Below are positions 18,174 to 27,668 of a DNA stretch of 64,000 nt, piece after piece. Each line of letters begins with the position of its first letter. The stretch's first letter is position 1. Under the pieces are notes generated by a model. The model saw only the letters and a program-made list of their open reading frames with translations, did not search any database and was not told the DNA's origin. Position numbers and translations under genes: made by a program. Source of the DNA: CAIWHR01 sp963811685 (GTDB taxonomy: Bacteria > Pseudomonadota > Gammaproteobacteria > Burkholderiales > Casimicrobiaceae). The DNA is taken from positions 1 to 64,000 of the forward strand of contig CAWESK010000009.1 in assembly GCA_963811685.1 (NCBI GenBank). The letters are read 5' to 3'.

Positions 18174-18818
18174 TCAGCTGTGCCCGTCCCAGGCGACGAA
18201 GTTGGCGAGCAGCTGCAATCCGGTGCGGTGGCTTTTTTCCGGATGGAATTGCGTCGCGAAGATATTAGCCCGGGCGATGGCGCAAGTAAACGGCGACGGG
18301 TAATCGGTCGTTCCGGCCGTCAGTCCCGGATCGGCCGGCACCGGATGATAACTGTGCGCGAAATAGAAGCGGCTGCCGTCCGCAATCCCCGCCCATAGCG
18401 GATGCGGACGCACTTGACGCACGGGGCTCCATCCCATGTGCGGCACCTTGAGCCGCCCTCCCGTGGGGAGGGTCATCGCGTCGGCACGAAATCGCGCAAC
18501 GCGACCGCGTAGGACGGAAAGCCCGGCGGTGGGGCCCTCCTCGCTCATCTCGAACAGCATCTGCAGGCCGAGGCAGATGCCGAGAAACGGCCGCGTGCGC
18601 GTCGCCTCGACGACGGCATCGCGGAGTCCGCTCGCATCGAGGCTTGCCATGCAATCCGGCATCGCGCTTTGCCCCGGCAGCACGACCTGCGCGGCGCGGC
18701 CGACGACGGCGGGGTCGCCGGTGACGACGATCTCCCGCTGCGGCGCCACGTGCGCTAGCGCTTTCGCGACGGAGCGGAGGTTGCCCATCCCGTAGTCGAC
18801 GACGGCGATGTCGGGCAT
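18174..18818 (-). CDS. hisH: Imidazole glycerol phosphate synthase, glutaminase subunit
   Basis: A 214-residue class I amidotransferase. The nucleophile is in FLGICLGLQMLFE, and the His/Glu of the triad are in TQFHPEKSH. YGMGNLRS and VLPGQSAM are the usual oxyanion-side motifs. It hydrolyses glutamine and feeds ammonia to HisF. Confidence 0.95.
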   Translation of the reverse strand: MPDIAVVDYGMGNLRSVAKALAHVAPQREIVVTGDPAVVGRAAQVVLPGQSAMPDCMASLDASGLRDAVVEATRTRPFLGICLGLQMLFEMSEEGPTAGLSVLRGRVARFRADAMTLPTGGRLKVPHMGWSPVRQVRPHPLWAGIADGSRFYFAHSYHPVPADPGLTAGTTDYPSPFTCAIARANIFATQFHPEKSHRTGLQLLANFVAWDGHS

Positions 18819-18902
18819 CGGATTTGCAGAAGAGGGCGACGGTTGCGGAGGTCCTGGCGAAGCCGACAGTCCGTACTTAGCTCCGCCCTCTATCCTCCCC
18901 GT

Positions 18903-19499
18903 TCACAGCGTTCCCTTGGTCGACGGGATGACGCCCGCGGCACGCGGGTCCGGCGCGACCGCCATGCGCAGCGCTCGGGCAAACGCCTTGAACACCGTTT
19001 CCGCCTGATGGTGCGCGTTCTGCCCGCGCAGGTTGTCGATGTGCAGCGTGACCTGCGCGTGATTGACGAAGCCCTGGAAGAACTCGTGCGTGAGATCGAC
19101 GTCGAACGCACCGATCATCGCGCGCGTGAACGGCACGTGGAACTCGAGCCCGGGGCGTCCCGAAAGGTCGATGACGACGCGCGACAGCGCTTCGTCGAGC
19201 GGCGCGTAGGCGTGCCCGAAGCGGGTGAGTCCCGCCTTGTCGCCCAGCGCCTCGCGGACCGCCTGGCCGAGCGTGATCCCGATATCCTCGACCGTGTGGT
19301 GCGCGTCGATGTGCAGATCGCCGGTTGCCGCGACGGTGATGTCGACGAGGCCGTGTCGCGCGAGCTGGTCCAGCATGTGGTCGAGGAACGGCACGCCGGT
19401 GGCGACCTCGGCGCGTCCGGCGCCGTCGAGATTAACGGTAACGGCGATCTGCGTCTCGCGCGTGTTGCGCTCGACTTTCGCGGTGCGTGGGCGTGTCAT
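18903..19499 (-). CDS. hisB: Imidazoleglycerol-phosphate dehydratase
   Basis: About 198 residues, the monofunctional form without the N-terminal phosphatase. Metal-binding histidine motifs are FLDHMLDQLARHG, DAHHTVEDIGI and NAHHQAETVFKAF. The start is the ATG (MTRPRTAKVERNTRET) one base after the hisC stop; an upstream TTG overlapping hisC is unlikely. Confidence 0.95.
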   Translation of the reverse strand: MTRPRTAKVERNTRETQIAVTVNLDGAGRAEVATGVPFLDHMLDQLARHGLVDITVAATGDLHIDAHHTVEDIGITLGQAVREALGDKAGLTRFGHAYAPLDEALSRVVIDLSGRPGLEFHVPFTRAMIGAFDVDLTHEFFQGFVNHAQVTLHIDNLRGQNAHHQAETVFKAFARALRMAVAPDPRAAGVIPSTKGTL

Positions 19500-19500
19500 G

Positions 19501-20556
19501 TCATCGCAATGCAGCAAGCGCGGTCAGCAGCGCGTCGTTCTCGGCCGGCGTGCCCACCGTGATGCGCAGGCAGTGTTCGAGCAGCGGATGCACGCCATGG
19601 CGGTTCTTGACGAGGATCCCGGCCGTGCGCAATGCATCGAACCAGCGCGGGGCATCCGGCACGCGGGCCAGCACGAAATTGGTGCGCGTCGGGAACACCG
19701 AAACGCCCGGCAACCGTGCAAGCGCCGCTTCGAGACGCGCGCGCTGCGCCTTCAGTTCCTGCGCCCACGCCGCCAGCATGTCCTGTTGCGCGAGAAGCAC
19801 CGGTGCGATCGCCTGCGTCATTGCGTTGAGATTATACGGCTGACGCACTTTATCGAATTCGGCGATCCATTCGGGCGCCGCCACCGCGTACCCGAGTCGC
19901 AGCCCCGCCATGCCGATTTTCGATACGGTGCGCAGCACGAGCAGGTTGGGAAAATCAGCCAGCCGCGCGAGGAAGCTTGCGTCGGCGAACGCATGATAAG
20001 CCTCGTCGACGACGACGAGTCCCGGCGCCGCGCGCAGCACCCGCTCCACCGACGCCGTGTCGAACAGGTTGCCGGTCGGATTGTTCGGATACGCGAGGTA
20101 GACGAGCGCCGGTCGCTCGCGGGCGATCGCCGCCTCCATCGCGTCGGCGTCGAGCGCGAAATCCGCGCGCAGCGGCACGCCCCTGTAGCGCATTCCGGCG
20201 AAGAGCGCGTTCATCCGGTACATCTCGAACGAAGGCTCCGGGGCGACCATCGCGGCGCCCGGCCGCGCGAGCGCCATCGTGATCAGCTGGATCAGCTCGT
20301 CGGAGCCGTTGCCGAGAATCACGCTCGCCGGCCCTGGAAGGCCGAAGGCCTGGATGAGCGCCGCCTTCAACGCATCGGCGCCGCCGTCCGGATAACGGTT
20401 CACCGGCACGAGCGCGGCCGCCGCGGCGACCTTCGCGCGCACCGCCTCCGGCAACGGGAACGGCGATTCCATCGCGTCCAGCTTGATCATCCCCGGCGCC
20501 TTGGCGACCGCGTATTTGGTCAGCGCGAGAATCTCCGGGCGCACGGTGGCCGCCAC
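19501..20556 (-). CDS. hisC: Histidinol-phosphate aminotransferase
   Basis: A 351-residue fold-type I PLP enzyme. Motifs are GNGSDELIQ (phosphate binding), YPNNPTGN, VVDEAYHAF, and the PLP lysine in TVSKIGMAGLRLGY. The start is a GTG without an obvious Shine-Dalgarno, so it may lie a little elsewhere. It follows the EthD-like gene by 50 bp. Confidence 0.94.
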   Translation of the reverse strand: MAATVRPEILALTKYAVAKAPGMIKLDAMESPFPLPEAVRAKVAAAAALVPVNRYPDGGADALKAALIQAFGLPGPASVILGNGSDELIQLITMALARPGAAMVAPEPSFEMYRMNALFAGMRYRGVPLRADFALDADAMEAAIARERPALVYLAYPNNPTGNLFDTASVERVLRAAPGLVVVDEAYHAFADASFLARLADFPNLLVLRTVSKIGMAGLRLGYAVAAPEWIAEFDKVRQPYNLNAMTQAIAPVLLAQQDMLAAWAQELKAQRARLEAALARLPGVSVFPTRTNFVLARVPDAPRWFDALRTAGILVKNRHGVHPLLEHCLRITVGTPAENDALLTALAALR

Positions 20557-20606
20557 GCGCTCGGCGAATCGTCGCGCCCGGTGCGCCGTCGAAACGCCGA
20601 TTCACG

Positions 20607-20915
20607 TCAGACGTCCTTCATGTCCGCAAAATAGAGCTCGACGCCACCGGTCGCGAAGTTGCCGATGTCAGCCGCCGTCGCCTGTCCCTCCGGCGAGATG
20701 AGCGCCGCCTGCACCGCGGCCGCCGAGTCGAACGTCAGCACGGCGATCAGATGGTACGGCGCGCGGCCGCCGAGCATGCCGATTTCGCCGCGCGTCACCT
20801 CGTAGCCGCGGAGCCCGGGGATCTTCTTCGCGATCGGCACGTGCACATCGCGGTAATAGCGATCGAACGCCGCGGGGTCGGCGGGCGTCTTGTAGAGCGC
20901 GAACACCTTGGCCAT
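20607..20915 (-). CDS. EthD-like dimeric alpha-beta barrel protein inside the his operon
   Basis: A 102-residue protein. AKVFALYKTPADPAAFDRYY and HVPIAKKIPGLRGYEV carry the EthD family's H-x-P-x-A pattern, and PYHLIAVLTF the second half of the ferredoxin-like fold. EthD proteins support cytochrome P450 ether degradation or act as small monooxygenase/isomerase-like folds, but the activity here is unknown. It lies between hisD (18-bp gap) and hisC on the same strand, so it is probably co-transcribed with histidine genes. No functional link to histidine synthesis is known to me. Confidence 0.8.
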   Translation of the reverse strand: MAKVFALYKTPADPAAFDRYYRDVHVPIAKKIPGLRGYEVTRGEIGMLGGRAPYHLIAVLTFDSAAAVQAALISPEGQATAADIGNFATGGVELYFADMKDV

Positions 20916-20933
20916 CGTCGTCTCCTCGACTCT

Positions 20934-22256
20934 TCAAGCACCCTTGAAACGAAACTCGGCGCTTCGCGCATGCGCCTCCAGTCCCTCGCCGCGCGCAAGC
21001 GTCGCGGCGACCGGGCCCAGCGTGCGCGCCGCGGCGGCGGAGAGCGCCAGCACCGAAGAGCGCTTCTGGAAATCGTAGACGCCGAGCGGCGACGAAAAGC
21101 GCGCGGTCCGTCCCGTCGGCAGCACGTGGTTGGGGCCGGCGCAATAGTCGCCCAGCGCCTCGGACGCATGATGCCCGAGGAAGATCGCGCCGGCATTGCG
21201 GATTTTCGGCAGCAGCGCCGCAGGATCCGCGACGGCGAGCTCGAGATGCTCGGGCGCGACGCGGTTCGCGATGGCGCACGCGTGGTCGAGATCGCGCACC
21301 TTGATCAGCGCACCGCGGTTGGCGAGCGATGCCGCGATGATCGCCCGTCGCGGCATAGCCGGGAGCTGGCGCTGCGCGCTTTCCGCCACCGCCTCGACCT
21401 GCGCCGCATCCGGCGTGACGAAGAGCGCCTGCGCGAGCTCGTCGTGCTCCGCCTGCGAGAAGAGGTCCATCGCCACCCAGTCCGGGTTCGCGCTGGCGTC
21501 GGCGATCACGAGAATCTCCGAGGAACCCGCGACCATGTCGATGCCGACGACGCCGAACACGCGCCGCTTGGCAGCGGCGACATACGCATTGCCAGGGCCG
21601 CAGATCTTGTCGACCGCGGGGACCGTCGCTGTCCCGTAGGCCAGCGCGGCGATCGCCTGCGCGCCCCCGATCGCGAACGCGCGCGTGACACCGGCGAGGT
21701 GCGCCGCGGCGAGCACCAGCGGATTGCGCGCGCCGTCGGGTGTCGGCACGACCATGATGATCTCGGACACCCCCGCGACATGCGCCGGGATGACGTTCAT
21801 CAGCACGGAGGAGGGATAGGCCGCCTTGCCGCCCGGCACGTAAACCCCCACGCGGTCGAGCGGCGTCACCTGCGCGCCGAGCTCGCTGCCATCGGCTTCG
21901 CGCAACGACCACGAGGTCATCTTCTGATGCTCGTGATAGGCGCGCACACGCGCCGCGGCGGTCTCGAGCGCATTCCTTTGCGCCGCCGGCAGGCCTGCGA
22001 ACGCCGCGCGCATTTCCGTCGCCGGGATTTCGAGCGCCGCCGCCGATTTCGCGGCGAAGCGGTCGAAGCGGTTCGTGTAGTCGAGGAGCGCCTCGTCGCC
22101 ACGCGCGCGCACATCGGCGACGATCTTGGCCACTGCCGCATCGACCGCCGCATCCTGCGCCGCCTCGAAGGCGATCAGCGCCGCGAACTCGCGCTCGAAG
22201 GACGGCGCGTCCGCGTCCAGCCGACGCAACGACAACGGCGGGGGTGCTGCGCTCAC
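20934..22256 (-). CDS. hisD: Histidinol dehydrogenase
   Basis: A 440-residue zinc enzyme that oxidises histidinol to histidine with two NAD+. Motifs are VGVYVPGGKAAYPSSVLMN, DKICGPGNAYVAAAKR, GIDMVAGSSEILVIAD, the catalytic Glu-His pair in SQAEHDELAQ, and NRVAPEHLEL near the C-terminus. The start overlaps the hisG stop by 4 bp. Confidence 0.96.
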   Translation of the reverse strand: MSAAPPPLSLRRLDADAPSFEREFAALIAFEAAQDAAVDAAVAKIVADVRARGDEALLDYTNRFDRFAAKSAAALEIPATEMRAAFAGLPAAQRNALETAAARVRAYHEHQKMTSWSLREADGSELGAQVTPLDRVGVYVPGGKAAYPSSVLMNVIPAHVAGVSEIIMVVPTPDGARNPLVLAAAHLAGVTRAFAIGGAQAIAALAYGTATVPAVDKICGPGNAYVAAAKRRVFGVVGIDMVAGSSEILVIADASANPDWVAMDLFSQAEHDELAQALFVTPDAAQVEAVAESAQRQLPAMPRRAIIAASLANRGALIKVRDLDHACAIANRVAPEHLELAVADPAALLPKIRNAGAIFLGHHASEALGDYCAGPNHVLPTGRTARFSSPLGVYDFQKRSSVLALSAAAARTLGPVAATLARGEGLEAHARSAEFRFKGA

Positions 22257-22903
22257 CGCGCTCTCCGTCCCGCGACGGCCTTCGCCATCGCGTCGAGAAA
22301 CGGCTGCATCACGTCGCGCTTGAGCTTCAACGCCGCCGGGCTGACGATGAGACGCGAGCTGATCGGCATGATCTCCTCGACTGCGACGAGATCGTTCGCC
22401 TTCAGCGTGTTGCCGCTGGAGACCAGATCGACGATGACGTCGGCGAGCCCGACGAGCGGCGCCAGCTCCATCGACCCGTACAGCTTGATGAGGTCGACGT
22501 GCATGCCCTTGGCGGCGAAATGCTCGCGCGCCGTGCCGATGTACTTGGTCGCAACGCGGATGCGCGCCCCGCGCTGCACCGCCGCCACCCAGTCGAATCC
22601 CCGCCGCGTCGCGACCACCATGCGGCAGCGCGCGATCTCGAGATCGAGCGGCTGGTAGAGGCCCTCGCCGCCATGCTCGAGGAGCACGTCGCGGCCGGCC
22701 ACGCCCGCATCGGCCGCGCCGTATTGCACGTACGTCGGCACGTCGGAGGCGCGCACGATGATCACCGACACGCCGGGCCGGTTGGTGCCGAGAATGAGCT
22801 TGCGCGAGGTCTCCGGGTCGTCGGACGGCACGATCCCCGCCGCCGCGAGAAGCGGCAACGTCTCGTCGAAGATACGCCCCTTGGAAAGGGCAAGCGTCAG
22901 CAC
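22253..22903 (-). CDS. hisG: ATP phosphoribosyltransferase, short form
   Basis: About 216 residues, the short HisG that lacks the C-terminal regulatory domain and needs HisZ in trans. Motifs are TLALSKGRIFDETLPLL, VRASDVPTYVQYGAADAG, and the PRPP loop VDLVSSGNTLKAN. The start is placed at a GTG (VLTLALSKGR); an upstream TTG four codons earlier is possible. hisZ is not in this window. It diverges from the oxidoreductase at 23032. Confidence 0.93.
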   Translation of the reverse strand: MLTLALSKGRIFDETLPLLAAAGIVPSDDPETSRKLILGTNRPGVSVIIVRASDVPTYVQYGAADAGVAGRDVLLEHGGEGLYQPLDLEIARCRMVVATRRGFDWVAAVQRGARIRVATKYIGTAREHFAAKGMHVDLIKLYGSMELAPLVGLADVIVDLVSSGNTLKANDLVAVEEIMPISSRLIVSPAALKLKRDVMQPFLDAMAKAVAGRRAR

Positions 22904-23031
22904 GGTGACAGACAAATCGCGGGAGGGAACGTCGATTCTACCGGACGGGGTTCGATCGCTGCGGAAAAACGCTCCATAATCCGGTTGGCCGGGAGCGCCC
23001 TCCGCGGTCTTCGCCCGCCATGGAGAAAACC

Positions 23032-24114
23032 ATGTCTTCAGCAAACCGTCGCATCGGGGTCATCGGCCTCGGATTCGGCATGCAGGTCTATGTTCCCGCG
23101 CTCCGCTCCGAGGGTTTCGACGTCGTCGCGCTCTGCAGCCGCACGCGCGACAAGGTGGTCGCGGCCGCCGCAGCGGCCGGCATCGCGAACGTGCACACGG
23201 ACCCGCTGGAGCTGATCGGGAGGGACGACCTCGACGCCGTCGCGATCGCGACGCCGCCTGGTGCCCATGCGGCGCTCGCCGTCGCCGCGCTGCGATCGGG
23301 CAAGCACGTGCTCTGCGAAAAGCCGTTCGCGCTCGACGCGAACGAAGCAGCCGCGATGCACGACGCCGCCGGCACGAGCGGCAAGACGGCGATGGTCGGC
23401 CACGAATTCCGCCACGCGCCGCAGCGCGCGTACATCAAGGAGCTCCTCGCCGACGGCTACATCGGCCGCTTCCGCCTCTGCACGATCGAGCTCTTCCTCG
23501 ACCGCTACGTCACGCGCGAACCGCGCCCGTTCACGTGGATGGCCCGCGAATCCGAGGGCGGCGGGGTTCTGGGAGCGCTCGGCTCCCACTACATCGACGG
23601 CCTGCGCCACTGGTTCGGCGACATCGCGGTGGCCAGTGGACGACTCGCGACGTTGCGGCCCGATACGGTCGATCCTGCCACCGGTGCGCCGATGCGCGCG
23701 GAGGCGGATGACACGTTCCTGTTCACGCTCGAGTTCGAGAGTGGCGGCATCGCGACGATGACGACGTCGTTCGCTGCCACGCCCGCGCGCGGCGCGAAGA
23801 TCGTCGTGATGGGTGACGAGGGAACGCTCATCGCAGAACAGCCCGGCCCCAACCCCGTGGACGACGGGATCGTCATTGCGAGCCGTGGCGGCGCTCCACT
23901 GCAGCCGCTGCCGACGCCGCCGCAATTTCGGCGGACACCTGATGACCGCGATCCCCGGCTGGCGGCATTCCGGATGCTCGTGCGGGATTTCGCAACGGGA
24001 ATCGACGAGCACCGCTCTCCGTCGCCGAACTTCGCCGACGGCCTCCGCTGCCAGCAGGCGATGGACGCCGTGCGCGCCTCGTCGAAGACCGGGCGCACCA
24101 TCGCGCTTCGCTGA
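23032..24114 (+). CDS. Gfo/Idh/MocA family NAD(P)-dependent oxidoreductase
   Basis: A 360-residue enzyme. The Rossmann motif is GVIGLGFGMQVYVPAL, followed by the family signature CEKPFALDANEAAAM and GHEFRHAP. The C-terminal beta-sheet substrate domain contains GALGSHYIDGLRHWFG. Substrates in this family are usually sugars or inositols; none can be assigned. The start ATG is preceded by GGAGA. A CATAAT (22974-22979) with a weak TTCGAT 18 bp upstream may be its promoter. It is the first gene of a plus-strand pair set into a minus-strand block. Confidence 0.85.
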   Translation: MSSANRRIGVIGLGFGMQVYVPALRSEGFDVVALCSRTRDKVVAAAAAAGIANVHTDPLELIGRDDLDAVAIATPPGAHAALAVAALRSGKHVLCEKPFALDANEAAAMHDAAGTSGKTAMVGHEFRHAPQRAYIKELLADGYIGRFRLCTIELFLDRYVTREPRPFTWMARESEGGGVLGALGSHYIDGLRHWFGDIAVASGRLATLRPDTVDPATGAPMRAEADDTFLFTLEFESGGIATMTTSFAATPARGAKIVVMGDEGTLIAEQPGPNPVDDGIVIASRGGAPLQPLPTPPQFRRTPDDRDPRLAAFRMLVRDFATGIDEHRSPSPNFADGLRCQQAMDAVRASSKTGRTIALR

Positions 24115-24125
24115 GGGGCACCGCG

Positions 24126-25064
24126 ATGACCTCCCCCGCGTGGCCCGATCTGCCGTACGAGGCGTGGAAGGATACGTACGCGACGCTGCACCTGTGGACG
24201 CAGATCGTCGGCAAGATCCGCCTCGCACAGATGCCGTGGCAGAACCACACGTGGCAGGTGACGCTCTACCCGAGCGCGACCGGACTCACGACGGGACGAA
24301 TGCCGTACGGCGATCAGGGCTTCGAGCTGGAGTTCGATTTCCTCGCTCACGAGCTCGTCGTTCGCACGAGCCGCGGCGAACGACGCGCGTTGGCGCTGGC
24401 GCCGATGTCCGTCGCGCGCTTCTACGCCCTCGTGATGGCGGCGCTGGAAGCGGTCGGGATGCCCGTCCCGATCTACAGGAGGCCCTCGGAGGTGGAGAAC
24501 GCCATTCCGTTCGACGAGGACGACATCCACCGCTCCTACGATAGGGACTACGCAGCCCGCTGGTGTCGCATCGTGCATTCGGTCGCGGACATCCTCGGCC
24601 GCTTCCGCTCCCGCTACTACGGCAAGGCGAGCCCCGTCCATTTCTTCTGGGGGGCCTTCGACCTCGCCGTCACGCGTTTCTCGGGTCGGACGGCGCCGCC
24701 GCATCCGGGCGGCATTCCGAATCTGCCGGATCGCGTTACCCGCGACGCTTATTCGCACGAAGTGAGCAGCGCAGGGTTCTGGCCGGGCGGGCCGGCGGCG
24801 CCGTATCCGCTGTTCTACAGCTACGCCTATCCGGAACCGACGGGGTTTGCCGAGGCGAACGTGCTTCCATCAGCAGCGCGCTACGACGCGACGATGCGCG
24901 AATTCATCCTGCCCTACGACGACGTGCGCAAGGCGGACAACCCCGAGGCGGCGTTGCTCGCATTCCTCGAGTCGACGTACATCGCAGCGGCGGATCTCGG
25001 CTCGTGGGACCGTCGCGCGCTGGAGGTGTCGCCGGAAACACTGCGCGCTGTCGGTGGCGGCTGA
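24126..25064 (+). CDS. DUF5996-like protein of unknown function
   Basis: A 312-residue soluble protein. WPDLPYEAWKDTYATLHLWTQIVGKIRL at the N-terminus and the HFFWGAFDLAVTRFSGR and YSHEVSSAGFWPG segments match what I recall of DUF5996. No signal peptide, TM segment or known catalytic motif is seen. It lies 11 bp after the oxidoreductase, so the two are likely one transcript. Function is unknown. Confidence 0.7.
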   Translation: MTSPAWPDLPYEAWKDTYATLHLWTQIVGKIRLAQMPWQNHTWQVTLYPSATGLTTGRMPYGDQGFELEFDFLAHELVVRTSRGERRALALAPMSVARFYALVMAALEAVGMPVPIYRRPSEVENAIPFDEDDIHRSYDRDYAARWCRIVHSVADILGRFRSRYYGKASPVHFFWGAFDLAVTRFSGRTAPPHPGGIPNLPDRVTRDAYSHEVSSAGFWPGGPAAPYPLFYSYAYPEPTGFAEANVLPSAARYDATMREFILPYDDVRKADNPEAALLAFLESTYIAAADLGSWDRRALEVSPETLRAVGGG

Positions 25065-25112
25065 ACGAACCGCCGCTGCGGTTAGGTACGAATGCCGCGA
25101 CAGGCGGCAGCC

Positions 25113-25297
25113 GGCGGCGCTGCGACGCGCGTGGAATCACCGTGTGGAACTCCACGATCGTGAGCAACCAGGGCTACGCGCTCAGCAATCTCGGGAGTGT
25201 CGTGTACACGCGCCTCAACAACACCATTCGCGGGAATTTTCTGGGCGATCTCACGAACCAGAACCTCGGCACGATCACCACGCTGACGGGCGGCTGA
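25113..25297 (+). pseudogene. 3' scrap of a right-handed beta-helix repeat surface protein
   Basis: About 60 codons without a start, reading GITVWNSTIVSNQGYALSNL then NNTIRGNFLGDLTNQNL and TITTLTGG before a stop. The N/G/I/T-rich periodicity is typical of the C-terminal coils of secreted right-handed parallel beta-helix proteins. Nothing upstream continues it, because the DUF5996-like gene ends just before. Its amino-acid usage is unlike its neighbours. It is read as the tail of a lost gene. Confidence 0.55.
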
Positions 25298-25309
25298 AAC
25301 CGCCGGGCG

Positions 25310-26132
25310 TCACTGCCGCGCGGTTCGCGCATTGAGCGGCGGCGCCTCGGCGCCGCTCGTGCGCCATGGATTGATGTCGATGCCGCCGCGGCGGGTGAAG
25401 CGCGCGTGCACGGCGAGCGCCACAGGCGCGCAGCGCTGCCGGATGTCGGCGAAGATCCGTTCCACGCAATGCTCGTGGAAGCCCGCGTGCCGGCGGAACG
25501 AGACGAGGTAGCGGAGCAGCCCCGCGGCATCGATCCGCGCCCCGTGATAACGGATCTCCACGCTCGCGTAATCCGGCTGGCCGGTCACCGGGCAGACCGA
25601 ACGGAAAAGCCGCGTGAAAAGAGTTTGCGTGACGACCGCGCCGCGCGCGACGAGCGCGCCCGGGACCGGCGCCGCGTCATTGCAGGCGAGCGGCAGCGTG
25701 TCGAGGCATTCGCCGGCGGGCTCCGCATGCGGCAGCGCGGCGAATCCCTCGGGCCCCGTGAGCGTCACGCCCACGGTGACGCCGGTGGCAGCGGCGAGGT
25801 CACCTCTGATCGTCGCGGCGACTTCCTCGCGCGTCGCGAAGCGCGTCATGTTGAGCGCGGTGAGGTAGAGCTTCACCGATTTCGATTCGACGATGCGCGG
25901 GGACTCCGCCGGCACGGCGAACGAGACGATCGCGACCTCCGGCTTGCCGCGGACGTCCTGCCAGGAAACCTCGTAGGCATTCCACAGATCGAAGCCGCGG
26001 AACGGCAGCGCGTCGCCGAAGCCAAGCTCACGTCGTTGCGGAGCGCGCTCGACGGGAAACAGCAGCCCGCGGATCGTAGGCATCCGCCCAGGTCGTCGGA
26101 TGGCCGAGCGGCGAATCCCTGAGGTCGGTCAT
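25310..26132 (-). CDS. queF: NADPH-dependent 7-cyano-7-deazaguanine reductase (one frameshift)
   Basis: About 273 residues, the long QueF type; it reduces preQ0 to preQ1 in queuosine synthesis. The N-terminus (SPLGHPTTWADAYDP) is in one frame and the rest (LLFPVERAPQRREL...) in another. Removing one G from the CGGG near 26070 gives the canonical YDPRLLFP, and the span is 3n+1. Catalytic motifs are intact: ESKSVKLYL, the Cys in SVCPVTGQPDYA, and HEHCVE. The start ATG overlaps the murA stop (ATGA). An indel error in the sequence is the likelier explanation than a dead gene. Confidence 0.85.
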
Positions 26133-27389
26133 GCCTGCGCTTCGCGCCGGATCTTCGCACCCAGCGCCGAGAGCTTGTCCTCGATGCGCTCGTAGCCGCG
26201 ATCGAGATGGTAGATGCGGTCGATCGTCGTGCTGCCATCGGCGACGAGGCCCGCGATCACGAGGCAGGCCGATGCGCGGAGGTCGGTCGCCATGACGTTC
26301 GCCCCCGTGAGCTTCGGCACGCCGCGCACGATGGCGGTGCTGCCCTCGACTTCGATGTCGGCGCCGAGCCGCACCAGCTCCTGCACGTGCATCATCCGGT
26401 TCTCGAAGATCGTCTCGGTGATCGTCGTCGTGCCGTCGGCGCATGCGGCGACCACCATCATCTGTGCCTGCATGTCGGTCGGAAAGGCCGGGTAGGGCGC
26501 CGTGCGCAGCGCGAAGGCCGCGAGCGGCCCGCGCCGCTCCACGTGAATGCGTATCGGCGCTGCTCGTGACGACGGCACCGGCCTCGCGCAATTTGGTGAG
26601 GACCGCGTCGAGCGTATCGGCCTGTGCGCCGGTCAGCGTCGCCGCGCCGCCCGCCGCCGCCACCGCCGCGAGAAACGTCCCGGTCTCGATGCGGTCGGGC
26701 ATGATCGCGTGCGTCGTGCCGGACAGGCGCGCCACGCCTTCGATCGTGATGCGGTCCGTCCCCGCGCCGTCGATGTGCGCCCCCATCGCTCCCAGGCAGC
26801 GCGCGAGGTCGACGACCTCCGGCTCGCGCGCGGCGTTCTCGAGGATCGTGGTGCCGTCGGCAAGGGTTGCCGCCATCATCAGGTTCTCGGTCCCCGTGAC
26901 CGTGACCACGTCGAAGACGAAACGCACGCCGGTGAGCCGCTTCGCGCGCGCACTCACATAGCCGTTCTCGAGATCGATCTCGGCGCCCATCGCCACGAGT
27001 CCCTTGACGTGCTGGTCGACGGGGCGCAACCCGATCGCGCAGCCGCCCGGAAGCGACACCCGCGCCTCGCCGCAGCGCGCGACCAGCGGGCCGAGCGCCA
27101 GGATCGACGCCCGCATCGTCTTCACGAGCTCGTAGGGCGCGAGCGGCCAGTCGATGGAGCCGGCGTCGAGCTTGACGGTGCCGGGATCGCGGGTGTCGAT
27201 GCCGACGCCCATTTGCGCGAGCAGCCTCTGCATCGTCCGCACGTCGTTGAGCCGCGGGACGTTGGTGAGGACGAGCGGCTCGTCGCAAAGGAGCGCCGCG
27301 CACAGGAGCGGCAGCGCGGCGTTCTTGGCGCCCGAGATGCGGACTTCGCCGCGGAGCGGGTAGCCGCCGTCGATGACGAGCCGGTCCAC
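26129..27389 (-). CDS. murA: UDP-N-acetylglucosamine 1-carboxyvinyltransferase (one frameshift)
   Basis: First committed step of peptidoglycan synthesis. About 419 residues when joined. The N-terminal part has the UDP-GlcNAc site ISGAKNAALPLL and the active-site Cys in SLPGGCAIGLRPVD. The C-terminal part (APYPAFPTDMQAQ, ETIFENRMMHVQEL, HLDRGYERIEDKL) lies in another frame. The switch is near 26555-26570, after AGAVVTSS, and the span is 3n+1. Since murA is essential and usually single-copy, a sequencing or assembly error is most likely. GTG start one base after the bolA stop. Confidence 0.88.
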
Positions 27390-27390
27390 G

Positions 27391-27642
27391 TCAGCGCTTG
27401 TCCGTCCGCTGCGCGGCCCATTGCGCCGGCGTGAGCGTGGTCATCGACAGCGCGTGCACTTCCTCGCGCATCCGGTCGCCGAGCGCCGCATAGACGAGCT
27501 GGTGCTGGCGCACTTTCGGCAGCCCCTCGAAGCGCGTGCTGACGATCACCGCTTCCCAGTGCTGGCCGTCGCCGCGGACGTCGACGTGGTCGCAGTCGAT
27601 GTGCGCGGCGATGGAGCGTTCGATCGATTCGGCGGTGACCAT
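27391..27642 (-). CDS. BolA/IbaG family protein
   Basis: An 83-residue protein. The N-terminal helix (SIERSIAAHI) and the helix-turn motif GLPKVRQHQLVYAALGDRMREEVHALSM match the BolA fold, with the conserved RHxxVY-type segment reading RQHQLVY. BolA/IbaG proteins partner with monothiol glutaredoxins in iron-sulfur trafficking and acid stress. It sits between the ABC exporter and murA, as ibaG does in many proteobacteria. Confidence 0.9.
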   Translation of the reverse strand: MVTAESIERSIAAHIDCDHVDVRGDGQHWEAVIVSTRFEGLPKVRQHQLVYAALGDRMREEVHALSMTTLTPAQWAAQRTDKR

Positions 27643-27668
27643 GGGGGACTCCAGGCGGATTGCGCCCG

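Noticed and set aside
26129..27389. murA and queF as true pseudogenes
   Set aside because: Each has a single indel with all catalytic motifs intact, and murA is normally essential; error in the sequence is more likely.
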